Source: CAZEQK01 sp964514395
Lineage (GTDB): Bacteria; Bacillota; Bacilli; Tepidibacillales; Tepidibacillaceae
Direction of reading: 5' to 3'
DNA: 35,582 bases
Assembly (NCBI GenBank): GCA_964514395.1
Contig: CAZEQK010000038.1
Coordinates: forward strand, 1 to 35,582
Shown: piece by piece, positions 25,066 through 33,685 of the stretch
Numbering within the stretch: position 1 is the stretch's first letter
Layout of the letters: each line of letters begins with the position of its first letter
Notes under the pieces: model-generated
Databases searched by the model: none
What the model was told of the DNA's origin: nothing
What the model saw: the letters and a program-made list of their open reading frames with translations, nothing else
Position numbers and translations under genes: made by a program

Positions 25066-25896
25066 ATGGATCAAAAGCAATTAAAGGGATTCAGGCGAAT
25101 CTGGATTTATGGTGTTCTAATCATATTAGCCTTTTTCTTTTTCTTACCCTATATCGTAATGCTATCTACAGCACTTAAGACGCATCAGGAGATTGTTAGA
25201 AATCCTCTAGATTTGTGGCCTAATCATTTGCAATGGCATAATTTCATTGAAGCATGGAAGTCGACTAATTTTGCTCGCATGTTTCTAAATAGTTTTATCA
25301 TGGCATTTTCCGTTACATTGGGTCAAATATTTACTTCTGCTCTTGCCGGGTATGCCTTTTCAAGATTAAAATTTTTTGGTAAAAAAACCATTTTTGTTAT
25401 CTTACTATCTACTTTGGTCATACCGTTTCAAATGATCGTTATACCAATCTTTATCATGCTAATGAAGCTCGGTTGGATTGATACTTATTTAGCACTGATT
25501 GTGCCTTCACTAGCAAATGCTTTTGGTATTTTTCTTTTTAGACAATTTTTTTTGGGAATTCCTTATTCCATTGAAGAAGCTGCATTTATTGATGGTGCCA
25601 ACCGTTGGACGATTCTATGGAAGATTATGATGCCGTTAGCAAGACCAGCAGCAGTTACCTTATTTCTCTTTACATTTATTGCAGAATGGAATGATTTATT
25701 TAAACCATTAGTCTTTACTCAAACTGAATCGATGAGGACCGTTCAATTTGGGTTAACTGTTTTCCAAGAACAATTTTCCACTAATTATACACTATTAATG
25801 GCAGCATCAATATTTGTAACGATTCCAGTCGCAATCTTATTCCTTATTGGACAAAAACAGTTTATTAAAGGAATTGCAACCTCTGGTGGTAAATAA
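25066..25896 (+). CDS. Sugar ABC transporter permease (MalG/UgpE type)
   Basis: A 276-residue partner permease with six predicted helices. It has the ALKTHQEIV motif after helix 1, GYAFSRLKFFGKKT, and an EAA loop EAAFIDGANRWTILWKIMMP. ATG 25066 is 9 nt after GGAG; ATG 25060 is only 3 nt away. No ATP-binding subunit is encoded in the operon, so a shared MsmX-like ATPase is expected (known practice in Bacillus; inferred here). Confidence 0.93.
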   Translation: MDQKQLKGFRRIWIYGVLIILAFFFFLPYIVMLSTALKTHQEIVRNPLDLWPNHLQWHNFIEAWKSTNFARMFLNSFIMAFSVTLGQIFTSALAGYAFSRLKFFGKKTIFVILLSTLVIPFQMIVIPIFIMLMKLGWIDTYLALIVPSLANAFGIFLFRQFFLGIPYSIEEAAFIDGANRWTILWKIMMPLARPAAVTLFLFTFIAEWNDLFKPLVFTQTESMRTVQFGLTVFQEQFSTNYTLLMAASIFVTIPVAILFLIGQKQFIKGIATSGGK

Positions 25897-25934
25897 TTTA
25901 TTTTGCATAAAACTAGAAGAGGGAGAAAAATAAA

Positions 25935-27842
25935 ATGTCATTTTTCGTAGAAATAGATGAAGATAATCATGTACCTTTAGCAAATGGTGAAGTGCTGGTT
26001 TGGATGCGTCATTCTCAAAAAAATCGCTCAATGGATTGGTTGAAGCAAATCTTCTATCCAGATTATGATTTGAGCTCAAGTTTATTAGGAGAAGATGGAG
26101 CATTGGTCTTTGTAAGAGACAAACATGAGAAGGTTTTATATGATCCATTAGGCATCATCCGAGAAAAATCAGGCCAATTAGGAGAACAAATTAGTGTGGA
26201 AGAGACGAGTTTCACCGAAGCTGGAGGCTACCGTGTACTTAGTAGAAAAGGGAACACCATCGTAAGCACAGATACTTGGTTACCTAATCAAGAGAATGGG
26301 GTAGTTAGAGAATTCAGGGTATCGACTGTGAAAGGGAATGCTACGGAGGTATCTATATATCCTACGATTCATTTACCAAACATAACAAATAGATATCATC
26401 ATATCTATACCTCCCGAAAAGCTGATAATGTATGGCTTGCAGTAACTGTACCAGATGCATTAAGCGCGATATCTGGGGAGCTAAAAAACATTATTCAAGA
26501 GAAGTCCTTTGCGATAGCGGAGCATGGAAGTAGACCGTTACATGTGATTTGGAAGGTAGAAAGAGAGATATCCGAAAAAGGTTTTTCAGCCCCTATCAAG
26601 TTGGTAATCGCGATGGGTAAAAGTGAACAAGAGGCAATAAAAGCCTTAAAAAGTATGGTAGATAATCTTGAAATAGCAAGAGAGAACAGCTCATTGAATT
26701 GGAAGAAATGGCTAAATCATGGCAAGCAAATCAAGGCGAAGGATTCTCGTTATGAAAAGTATTGGAATACATCCTTACGATTGTTGAATACAGCTATTCA
26801 GCGTGATGGATCACCCATTATGACTGGTTTTGCTCCATATCAGGGGAATATATGGGTAAGAGATAGTATTTGGATGCTAGAAACCTTACTTATGGTCGGT
26901 CATGAGGATGAAGCGCTAAAGAGTCTTAGGAAATTGTTCTCGATTATTAAAAAAAGACCAGATCAAAACTATTATTTTGCTTATAATTGTAAGACAGAGG
27001 TTCCAAATGAGCATTCTTTTGAGAATGATACGACAGGTTTGTTATTAATGGCACTGGGGAATATGATCCGTGCTACAGGAAAAATAGATTTATTCGAGGA
27101 ATATAATGAAACGATAGAAGAAGCAGTTGATTGGATTGATAAGAATCGTGATGCGACTGGTATGATTTTGCCTTGTGCAGGAATATGGGAAACCTTTGGA
27201 AGTCACCTAGAACAAGAAAATGAGCATATGGTGTGGGCTAGCGGTGTATCCGCATATGGATTAAAAACACTAGCGAGTGTTTTACAGGATTATGCAATAG
27301 ATGCTTCCTACCGTGAACGGTTACTTAAAATAGCTGAGGAATTAACGGAGGCTATCATACGTCACGGAGTCAAGGATAATATATTAGTAAGATCAAAGGA
27401 AACAAGCAATCTAGATGCCTCAGCTTTATTGTTTTTTACAGAGATGCCATTATTCTCTGATAGAAGCTTATTTCAAGCTACGGTGAAAGCGATAGAGGAT
27501 CGATTAACTGATCCATTTTTAGGTGGCCTATGGCGACACGAAGATTTAACCACGGAGCTTGGTGATATGAAACCATGGATAGGGCCTAGCTTTTGGTTAA
27601 TAGAAGCCTATTATCAGCTTGGAGAAAAAGAAAAGGCAGTAGCTTTATTACACCGTATCATGAATTACTCTACTTACTGTGGATTGTTTCCAGAATTGAT
27701 GTACAGTGCTAATAAGCCAAGGGGATTAGGAATGCCAAGCTATTCCCAGTCTGGATATGTTCGGACAATGCTATTATTAGCGAATGACCCTACTAACCCA
27801 TTAGGGATTACGCTTCATAAAGGGAGTAATATAAATGAGTAA
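25935..27842 (+). CDS. GH15-like (alpha/alpha)6-barrel glycoside hydrolase
   Basis: A 635-residue cytoplasmic protein; no signal peptide. About the first 250 residues form a beta-rich domain. The C-terminal part reads like a glucoamylase-type barrel: GNIWVRDSIWMLETLL (compare the GH15 W-V-R-D block), GIWETFGSHLEQ with Glu419 as the candidate general acid, MVWASGVSAYGLKTLA, and CGLFPELM with Glu587 as the candidate base. The family call rests on motif spacing only. It lies between the permeases and a fructokinase, overlapping the latter by 8 nt, so it most likely hydrolyses the imported sugar, perhaps a glucosyl-fructose (inference). Glucoamylase, trehalase or another (alpha/alpha)6 enzyme are alternatives. 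Confidence 0.7.
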   Translation: MSFFVEIDEDNHVPLANGEVLVWMRHSQKNRSMDWLKQIFYPDYDLSSSLLGEDGALVFVRDKHEKVLYDPLGIIREKSGQLGEQISVEETSFTEAGGYRVLSRKGNTIVSTDTWLPNQENGVVREFRVSTVKGNATEVSIYPTIHLPNITNRYHHIYTSRKADNVWLAVTVPDALSAISGELKNIIQEKSFAIAEHGSRPLHVIWKVEREISEKGFSAPIKLVIAMGKSEQEAIKALKSMVDNLEIARENSSLNWKKWLNHGKQIKAKDSRYEKYWNTSLRLLNTAIQRDGSPIMTGFAPYQGNIWVRDSIWMLETLLMVGHEDEALKSLRKLFSIIKKRPDQNYYFAYNCKTEVPNEHSFENDTTGLLLMALGNMIRATGKIDLFEEYNETIEEAVDWIDKNRDATGMILPCAGIWETFGSHLEQENEHMVWASGVSAYGLKTLASVLQDYAIDASYRERLLKIAEELTEAIIRHGVKDNILVRSKETSNLDASALLFFTEMPLFSDRSLFQATVKAIEDRLTDPFLGGLWRHEDLTTELGDMKPWIGPSFWLIEAYYQLGEKEKAVALLHRIMNYSTYCGLFPELMYSANKPRGLGMPSYSQSGYVRTMLLLANDPTNPLGITLHKGSNINE

Positions 27843-28812
27843 AATCATTACTTTTGGCGAGGCTCTCATCGATTTTGTTCCAAAGACAAATGGACAGCCT
27901 CTTTCTCAGGTAAAGGAGTTTATGAGAGCTCCAGGAGGAGCACCTGCCAATGTAGCAGTAGCCATCGCTAAATTAGGCGGGAATAGCTATTTTGCTGGAA
28001 AGGTTGGAGATGATAGCTTTGGACATTTTTTGATTTCTATGTTTACAGAGGAAAAGGTAAAAACTGATTATGTATTATTAACGAAGGAAGTAAAAACAGC
28101 ATTAGCCTTTATTTCCTTAAAGGAAAATGGGGAGCGAGATTTTTTATTTTATCGTGATCCATCTGCAGATATGCTGATTGCAGCAGAGGACTTAGATAAA
28201 AGCTGGTTTTTTGATGCAGCAATCTTTCATTTTGGTTCTAATACCTTATCCTACTCGACATGTAACAAAGCTACCTATAAGGCTATAGAATTTGCGAAAG
28301 CGACAGCTACATTAATAAGCTTTGATCCTAATATTAGACTAAGCTTATGGTCAAGTAGTGCTAAAGCTAGAGAGCAAATATTAGCGATACTACCTCAGGT
28401 AGATATATTAAAGGTGAGTGAAGAGGAATATCAGTTTTTACTTGATACGAAGGATGAAAAGAAGGCGGCTAACTATTTTCTATCTCAAGGGATTTCTTTA
28501 GTCATTGTAACAAAAGGCGAAAATGGTAGTAGTTATTATACAAAAGCCATTTCAGATGACTTAATAGTCCCAAAGGTTAAGGCTATTGATACAACAGGTG
28601 CCGGGGATGCTTTTGTAGGTGGTCTACTTTATCAGCTGTGGGTTAGTTTAAATAATGATAATAGTTTAGCGGATATTTGTAATCATAAAGAAGAATTATC
28701 AACGATTACGAATTTTGCAAATGCTTGCGGTGCGTTAACGGCAACTGGAAGAGGTGCAATTCCTTCATTGCCAGATCAAAGCAGGGTAGAGAAGTTTATT
28801 TTAGAGCAGTAG
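27835..28812 (+). CDS. PfkB-family fructokinase
   Basis: A 325-residue ribokinase-superfamily sugar kinase. It starts with IITFGEALIDFVP and has GGAPANVAVAIAKLGG, the fructokinase-type DFLFYRDPSADMLI and the anion-hole/catalytic motif DTTGAGDAF (252-260, catalytic Asp258). The resemblance to ScrK-like and plant fructokinases favours fructose over other substrates. Its ATG lies within the end of the hydrolase gene, with AAAGGGAG upstream, so the two are coupled. A fructokinase here implies that the operon's substrate contains fructose. It is the last gene before a bidirectional terminator. Confidence 0.88.
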   Translation: MSKIITFGEALIDFVPKTNGQPLSQVKEFMRAPGGAPANVAVAIAKLGGNSYFAGKVGDDSFGHFLISMFTEEKVKTDYVLLTKEVKTALAFISLKENGERDFLFYRDPSADMLIAAEDLDKSWFFDAAIFHFGSNTLSYSTCNKATYKAIEFAKATATLISFDPNIRLSLWSSSAKAREQILAILPQVDILKVSEEEYQFLLDTKDEKKAANYFLSQGISLVIVTKGENGSSYYTKAISDDLIVPKVKAIDTTGAGDAFVGGLLYQLWVSLNNDNSLADICNHKEELSTITNFANACGALTATGRGAIPSLPDQSRVEKFILEQ

Positions 28813-28814
28813 AA

Positions 28815-28860
28815 AAAACAACTCCTAACAAGATAAGCTCTATCCTTTAGGAGTTGTTTT
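28815..28860. terminator. Bidirectional terminator between fructokinase and dat
   Basis: AAAACAACTCCTAA (28815-28828) pairs with TTAGGAGTTGTTTT (28847-28860) around an 18-nt loop. T-runs exist in both directions. Confidence 0.85.
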
Positions 28861-28877
28861 ATAGTGAACATTATAGA

Positions 28878-29702
28878 TTAAATAAATTGGTTAAACTCAG
28901 TCTGTAGAGATTTTGTAACCATTCCTGGCTTGCTACTAATTTGATTGTCATTAATTACTAATACAGGCATGATTTCCACTGTGGTGCTCGTAATAAAAGC
29001 TTCATCAGCTTGATAAGCTTCCTCAAGTGTAAATTCCTTTTCTTTAAAAGGAATGGCTAACTTATTCGCAATTTCCTCTACTACGTTTCTTGTAATTCCT
29101 CGTAGAATATAATTATTTGCAGGGTGAGTTAGTATTTCTTTATTTTTTATAATGAAGAAATTAGAAGCACTTCCTTCTGTTACCCTATCATCTCTGATTT
29201 GAATCGCTTCTTTTGCTTGATTTTCTGCTGCATACTGTTTTGCTAATACATTCCCTAAGAGGTTGATACTTTTAATATCACATCTTAGCCAACGAATATC
29301 CTCTACAGTAACTACTTTCACACCATTATTTATCTCTTTTTCTGGACGCTGAACCTCTTTGGTATATGCAGTTAAAATAGAAGTAACCTGGGGTTCAGGA
29401 AACGCATGATTCCTTGGAGAAACACCTCTTGTCAATTGAAAATAAACTATACCTTCAGCTAGACCATTGCTATCAATTAATTCTAGAATTTTTTTCTTGA
29501 TTACGTCTAAGGATACTGGTAAGCTGATTCTTAGCTCTCTTGCACTTCTTTCAAAGCGTACAAAGTGGTCTTCAAATCTAAATGGTTTTCCCTTGTACAC
29601 CCGTACTACCTCATAAAGTCCATCACCAAATTGATAACCACGATCTTCAAGGTCGATATGTATAGCATCCCTTGAAATAAGTTGATCATTTAATAAAATC
29701 AT
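28878..29702 (-). CDS. dat: D-amino-acid aminotransferase
   Basis: A fold-type IV PLP enzyme that interconverts D-alanine and D-glutamate with their keto acids, supplying peptidoglycan precursors. The 274-residue product has ERGYQFGDG-like DRGYQFGDGLYEVVR, DIRWLRCDIKSINLL with Lys144 as PLP lysine, VTEGSASNFF and a terminal ITSTTVEIMPV. Branched-chain aminotransferase or ADC lyase are less likely, given the Dat-type RWLRCDIKS block. The start has GAGGTG upstream. It is monocistronic and divergent from nrdJ. Confidence 0.92.
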   Translation of the reverse strand: MILLNDQLISRDAIHIDLEDRGYQFGDGLYEVVRVYKGKPFRFEDHFVRFERSARELRISLPVSLDVIKKKILELIDSNGLAEGIVYFQLTRGVSPRNHAFPEPQVTSILTAYTKEVQRPEKEINNGVKVVTVEDIRWLRCDIKSINLLGNVLAKQYAAENQAKEAIQIRDDRVTEGSASNFFIIKNKEILTHPANNYILRGITRNVVEEIANKLAIPFKEKEFTLEEAYQADEAFITSTTVEIMPVLVINDNQISSKPGMVTKSLQTEFNQFI

Positions 29703-29899
29703 GATTTGTCACCTCAATATATTTTTTTGGAGGTCATATTTTCTCTATTTTAACACGTTTTATCACAAAATAAATTCTAATTTATTATTTTTTTAAAAAT
29801 AGGCGGATAAGATAGAAATAGTTTATAAAAGATAGATTTAACCTATATAAATTGCAGTATTAAACATTTCAAAACTAGAAATACCAATATGTAGTATTG

Positions 29900-29961
29900 T
29901 ATAATGAGAAGACTCCACTATATATAGATAAAATACGTTAACAAAATACATAGTATAGATA
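29900..29961 (+). promoter_or_regulatory. nrdJ promoter with NrdR-box-like repeats
   Basis: A perfect TATAAT lies at 29900-29905; the -35 is poor. Just downstream, 29915-29930 holds CCACTATATATAGATA, which matches the full 10-base core (CwAtATaTwG) of the NrdR box. A weaker copy (7 of 10 core bases) begins with the core C at 29949, exactly 31 bp on, the usual three-turn spacing of paired NrdR boxes. The same region can fold, with CTCCA (29913-29917) pairing to TGGAG. Repression of nrdJ by NrdR is predicted. Confidence 0.65.
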
Positions 29962-29997
29962 TAATGGAGCATTAATACTTTAAGGAGGAAATATTAT

Positions 29998-32505
29998 ATG
30001 TCAAAATCCACAGCAAAACTTGAAGGCTTAAGCGAAAAAATATTTTTAGACCGATATGCCTTAAAGGATACTAAGCAACCATCCATAAAAGTTGGTGACA
30101 CCGTATTAGCACTCGTAAAAGATGATCCTAAATTCCCACAAAAAGAGGTTGGAGAGGTATCAGGTATTGATGGAGAGCTTGTAAAAGTCGTTTTACGAAA
30201 TGGGCAAGAAGTAGAGATAGCAATAGATAAAATAACGAAACCATTAGAGGCTACTCCAGATGTGATGTGGGATCGATTAGCAAAAGCGATTGCAGCCAAG
30301 GAAAAACCGGAAAAACAAGAGGAATGGACGAATAAATTCAGGAATGTGTTAGATGACTGGAAGCTAGTACCAGGTGGACGTATTGCAGCAGGCGCAGGAG
30401 CAAGTGACGAATTAACCCTATTTAACTGTTATGTTATTCCTTCACCAAAGGATAGCCGTGGAGGAATCATGGAAACCTTAGGGCAAATGACAGAAATTAT
30501 GTCACGTGGTGGTGGAGTTGGTATCAATCTTTCTTCTCTACGCCCAAGAAGAGCCGTTGTTAAGGGCGTTAATGGTTCATCAAGTGGTGCTGTATCTTGG
30601 GGTGGATTATTTAGTTACACAACAGGTCTAATCGAACAGGGTGGTAGCCGCAGAGGTGCATTAATGCTTATGTTAAACGATTGGCATCCTGATTTATTGG
30701 AATTTATCACCGTTAAACAGAAAATGGATTTGATCACGAATGCTAATTTATCAGTGGCGGTTAGCAATGGTTTTATGAAGGCAGTAAAAGAAGATTTAAA
30801 TTGGGATTTAGTATTTCCAGATTCAACTGATCCAGAATATGATGAGCTGTGGGATGGCAATTTAGATAAATGGAAAGAACTTGGTAAAAAGGTTAAAGTA
30901 TACAAAACAGTAAAGGCTAGAGAGGTTTGGCATACCATTATCGAATCAGCATGGAAGTCAGCTGAACCTGGAATCGTCTTTATGGAATATTATAATGAGA
31001 TGTCTAATAGCTGGTACTTTAATCCAATCATTAGTACAAATCCTTGTGCAGAACAGGGTTTACCAGCATGGGGTGTATGTAATCTATCCTCCATTAATTT
31101 AGCTAAGTTTGTAAAGGATGGGGACGTTGATTGGGATGGCTTAGGAGAGACGGTAGAGGTTTCTGTGAGATTTTTAGATAATGTCATCGACGCAACCCCT
31201 TATCATTTTGCAGAAAACAAAGAGAATCAATTAAACGAGCGTAGAGTAGGGCTTGGTACAATGGGTCTTGCTGAAATGCTAATTCATATAAAAATTAGAT
31301 ATGGAAGTAAGGAATCCTTAGAATTCTTAGACAAGCTGTATCATTTTATTGCGAAAAAAGCTTACCTTGCTTCTACTGAAATAGCAAAAGAAAAGGGTTC
31401 ATTCCCAATGTTTGATAAAGAGAAGTTTTTGCAGAGCAAGTTCGTACAGCAATTTGATGATGAAGTAATCCGTACGATTAAAAAGAATGGCATTCGTAAT
31501 GTAACTGTATTAACGCAAGCACCTACAGGAAGTACTGGAACCATGGTTGGCACTTCTACTGGTATTGAACCTTTCTTTGCCTTTGAATATGTACGTCAGA
31601 GTCGTTTAGGATTGGACAAGCAATTTGTGCCAATTGCAAAAGAGTGGTTAGAGGAGCATGAAGGAGAGCAGCTTCCAGATTATTTTGTAACAGCAATGAG
31701 TTTATCAGCAGAGGATCATATTCGTGTTCAAGCTGTTATCCAAAAGTGGGTGGATTCATCTATCAGTAAAACAGCAAATGCACCGAATGATTTTACTGTG
31801 GAAGATACGAAAAATCTATATGAATTTGCTTATGATTTAGGATGTAAGGGAGTAACCATCTATCGTGATGGAAGCCGTGATGTACAGGTTCTTTCTACAG
31901 AAGATGATTCACAGGAAGAGACGAGCGATAAAAATAACAAAGTCGAAAAAGAGTATAGACGGAGACCAAAGAAATTGACAGGTGCTACCTATAAAATGAA
32001 TACACCTTTTGGAAAAGCGTATATTACCGTTAATGATGTGGATGGTAAGCCGTTTGAGATCATGATAAATGTAGGAAAAGCAGGTAGTGATGTTTTTGCA
32101 ATGTCAGAAGCATTAGGAAGAGTATCAAGTCTGTTCTTGCGCTTTGGAGAGCTACCTGATGGTAATAAAGCAAGGCTACTGATTAAACATCTGAAGGGAA
32201 TCGGGGGCTCAGGAGCAGTTGGCTTTGGTCCAAATCGTGTAGAATCTATCGCTGATGCGGTGGCCAAGGCTTTAGAAATACACATGGATGGTGAAAATCC
32301 AAACAATTCTATCGCTACAGCCCTTTCCGAAATAACATTGATTCCAAATAGCGAGAGTGACGAAGAGCAGGTACAGGAAAATAAAGTGGAATTAAATCAA
32401 GTTCCAGAGAACTTAGATTTATGCCCATCCTGTGGCTCTGCATCACTAATCAATGAAGAAGGATGTAAACATTGTATAACCTGTGGTTTTACTAAATGCT
32501 CATAA
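29998..32505 (+). CDS. nrdJ: Adenosylcobalamin-dependent (class II) ribonucleoside-diphosphate reductase
   Basis: Reduces ribonucleotides to deoxyribonucleotides using B12, without oxygen. The 835-residue product has a short N-terminal beta-rich extension (about 25-85), LFNCYV with redox Cys144, RGGGVGINLSSLRP, and NPCAEQGLPAWGVCNLSSINL with the thiyl Cys350 and Glu352. It also has TQAPTGSTGTMVGTSTGIEP, a TSCPD-type domain (about 660-760) and a C-terminal zinc-ribbon or redox tail with two CxxC pairs (CPSCG, CITCG). It starts at ATG with AAGGAGG upstream. A diverged partial second copy follows at 33685-34360. No cobalamin riboswitch is visible upstream. Confidence 0.96.
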   Translation: MSKSTAKLEGLSEKIFLDRYALKDTKQPSIKVGDTVLALVKDDPKFPQKEVGEVSGIDGELVKVVLRNGQEVEIAIDKITKPLEATPDVMWDRLAKAIAAKEKPEKQEEWTNKFRNVLDDWKLVPGGRIAAGAGASDELTLFNCYVIPSPKDSRGGIMETLGQMTEIMSRGGGVGINLSSLRPRRAVVKGVNGSSSGAVSWGGLFSYTTGLIEQGGSRRGALMLMLNDWHPDLLEFITVKQKMDLITNANLSVAVSNGFMKAVKEDLNWDLVFPDSTDPEYDELWDGNLDKWKELGKKVKVYKTVKAREVWHTIIESAWKSAEPGIVFMEYYNEMSNSWYFNPIISTNPCAEQGLPAWGVCNLSSINLAKFVKDGDVDWDGLGETVEVSVRFLDNVIDATPYHFAENKENQLNERRVGLGTMGLAEMLIHIKIRYGSKESLEFLDKLYHFIAKKAYLASTEIAKEKGSFPMFDKEKFLQSKFVQQFDDEVIRTIKKNGIRNVTVLTQAPTGSTGTMVGTSTGIEPFFAFEYVRQSRLGLDKQFVPIAKEWLEEHEGEQLPDYFVTAMSLSAEDHIRVQAVIQKWVDSSISKTANAPNDFTVEDTKNLYEFAYDLGCKGVTIYRDGSRDVQVLSTEDDSQEETSDKNNKVEKEYRRRPKKLTGATYKMNTPFGKAYITVNDVDGKPFEIMINVGKAGSDVFAMSEALGRVSSLFLRFGELPDGNKARLLIKHLKGIGGSGAVGFGPNRVESIADAVAKALEIHMDGENPNNSIATALSEITLIPNSESDEEQVQENKVELNQVPENLDLCPSCGSASLINEEGCKHCITCGFTKCS

Positions 32506-32512
32506 TAGATTG

Positions 32513-32605
32513 GGTCATGAATTAGAAATTTAATTTGCTGTGAAATTTCATAATTAATTAGAATTGTTTCATAATTCATTAGAAAGATTTCATAATTAAT
32601 TAGAA
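32513..32605. repeat. 21-bp tandem repeat after nrdJ
   Basis: TTTCATAATTAATTAGAA recurs at 32546, 32567 (one mismatch) and 32588, an exact 21-bp period, with a degenerate copy near 32513-32527. The units carry the palindromic TAATTAATTA core. The 21-bp period places each copy on the same helix face. The stretch from the nrdJ stop to 32899 holds no gene other than this repeat and the next terminator. Confidence 0.85.
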
Positions 32606-32647
32606 AACGTAATACGTATAAACTTATTGTTAGTATTTATATATTTC

Positions 32648-32684
32648 AAAAGGCATCTAGATATGACAAATCTAGATGCCTTTT
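32648..32684. terminator. Strong palindromic terminator downstream of nrdJ
   Basis: AAAAGGCATCTAGAT/ATCTAGATGCCTTTT, a 15-bp perfect stem with a 7-nt loop, usable on either strand. It sits beyond the 21-bp repeats, so they are transcribed as nrdJ 3' UTR. Confidence 0.85.
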
Positions 32685-32899
32685 ATAATGGTCAGAGCTT
32701 ACAGATAATTTGATTAATAGTTTGCTAATTTCATAGTTATAGGAAATCATCGCAAATAGAAAAAAACCTAAAAGACTAATAGAGATAAATCGAAGAAGGT
32801 GGGTCTAACCAACCACCCCTATCGAGTGCTGCTTATGTTTGTGTAAAATTATGTCTATAAAGCGAAAGTAAAAATTCAGTATAGAGGAGATTTAGATAT

Positions 32900-33685
32900 A
32901 TGAATAAAGAGGAAGATGAGAAAAACATAGATAAAATTGATAAAGGTACTTTATATCAAAGTATGAATGCCGGAATAAACTTTATAAAATCCCAACAATG
33001 GAACATAGCTTACTATAGTTTGCTAATGCTGGGTGCAATTATTGGTGCTTTTAAACTACTGTGGGAAAGTATGGATCAAGTTTCATTAGATTCATTACAA
33101 TGGATGCGAATAGTTTTTGCTTTATTAGCGATATTTGCATCAATTTTAATCTTAAGAGTATCTAATAAATTATATGAAAATTATGAAACAGATTTAAAGA
33201 AAAAACAGGGCATAATCGACAAATTTTCCGACGGTAGAGAAAATTATTCAAATGCAGTAATTAAAGTTTTTGAAGACTATCCCGAAGTTGAAGATGAATT
33301 TAATAAAAGACCGGATATTGGAATAAGGAATACTAATTTTATAGTTGGGCTTCATCGTAAAATTTTATTGATTGGTGCAATCTTTTCAATTTTTTATTTT
33401 TCCTTAAAGTTATTCACTTATCTTAATTTATGGAGGGATGTCAAAATGGAAAATAGTGTAGTAGCTTTGTTGTTTATTTTAGGAAATGAAAAATGTAAAT
33501 TTAAATTAAAAAAACTTGAATATAAAACTGAATTAGCTAAATTAATGATTAATAGAATTGATAAAATCGAAGAATATACCAGAAATAAGGAAATGGATGG
33601 CTTATCAATAATAATAACTGGCGACCTTAGCAAAAATAATATAACATTTACTATTAAAGAAGCTGAAAAGAAGATAGATAAATAA
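32900..33685 (+). CDS. Multi-pass membrane protein of unknown function
   Basis: A 261-residue protein that I do not recognise. It has a charged N-terminus (about 1-30), helices at about 37-55 (AYYSLLMLGAIIGAFKLL), 68-86 (MRIVFALLAIFASILIL) and 152-172 (ILLIGAIFSIFYFSLKLF), with a charged, probably coiled segment of about 60 residues between the second and third. The C-terminal ~85 residues are basic and amphipathic. GAGGAG lies 9 nt before the ATG. Inside the gene, GGAGG before an in-frame ATG at 33446 could give a separate shorter product. The stop (TAA) overlaps the ATG of the nrdJ remnant. The two short helices followed by a coil recall 2TM effectors of some defence systems, but no family match is claimed. 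Confidence 0.65.
   Translation: MNKEEDEKNIDKIDKGTLYQSMNAGINFIKSQQWNIAYYSLLMLGAIIGAFKLLWESMDQVSLDSLQWMRIVFALLAIFASILILRVSNKLYENYETDLKKKQGIIDKFSDGRENYSNAVIKVFEDYPEVEDEFNKRPDIGIRNTNFIVGLHRKILLIGAIFSIFYFSLKLFTYLNLWRDVKMENSVVALLFILGNEKCKFKLKKLEYKTELAKLMINRIDKIEEYTRNKEMDGLSIIITGDLSKNNITFTIKEAEKKIDK

Noticed and set aside
29703..29997. Cobalamin riboswitch upstream of the B12-dependent nrdJ
   Set aside because: I looked for a B12-box and the long multi-arm fold. The region is very AT-rich with only the NrdR-like repeats and one hairpin.
32546..32605. CRISPR array
   Set aside because: The 18-bp units are separated by only 3 bp, with no spacers and no cas genes; this is a plain tandem repeat.
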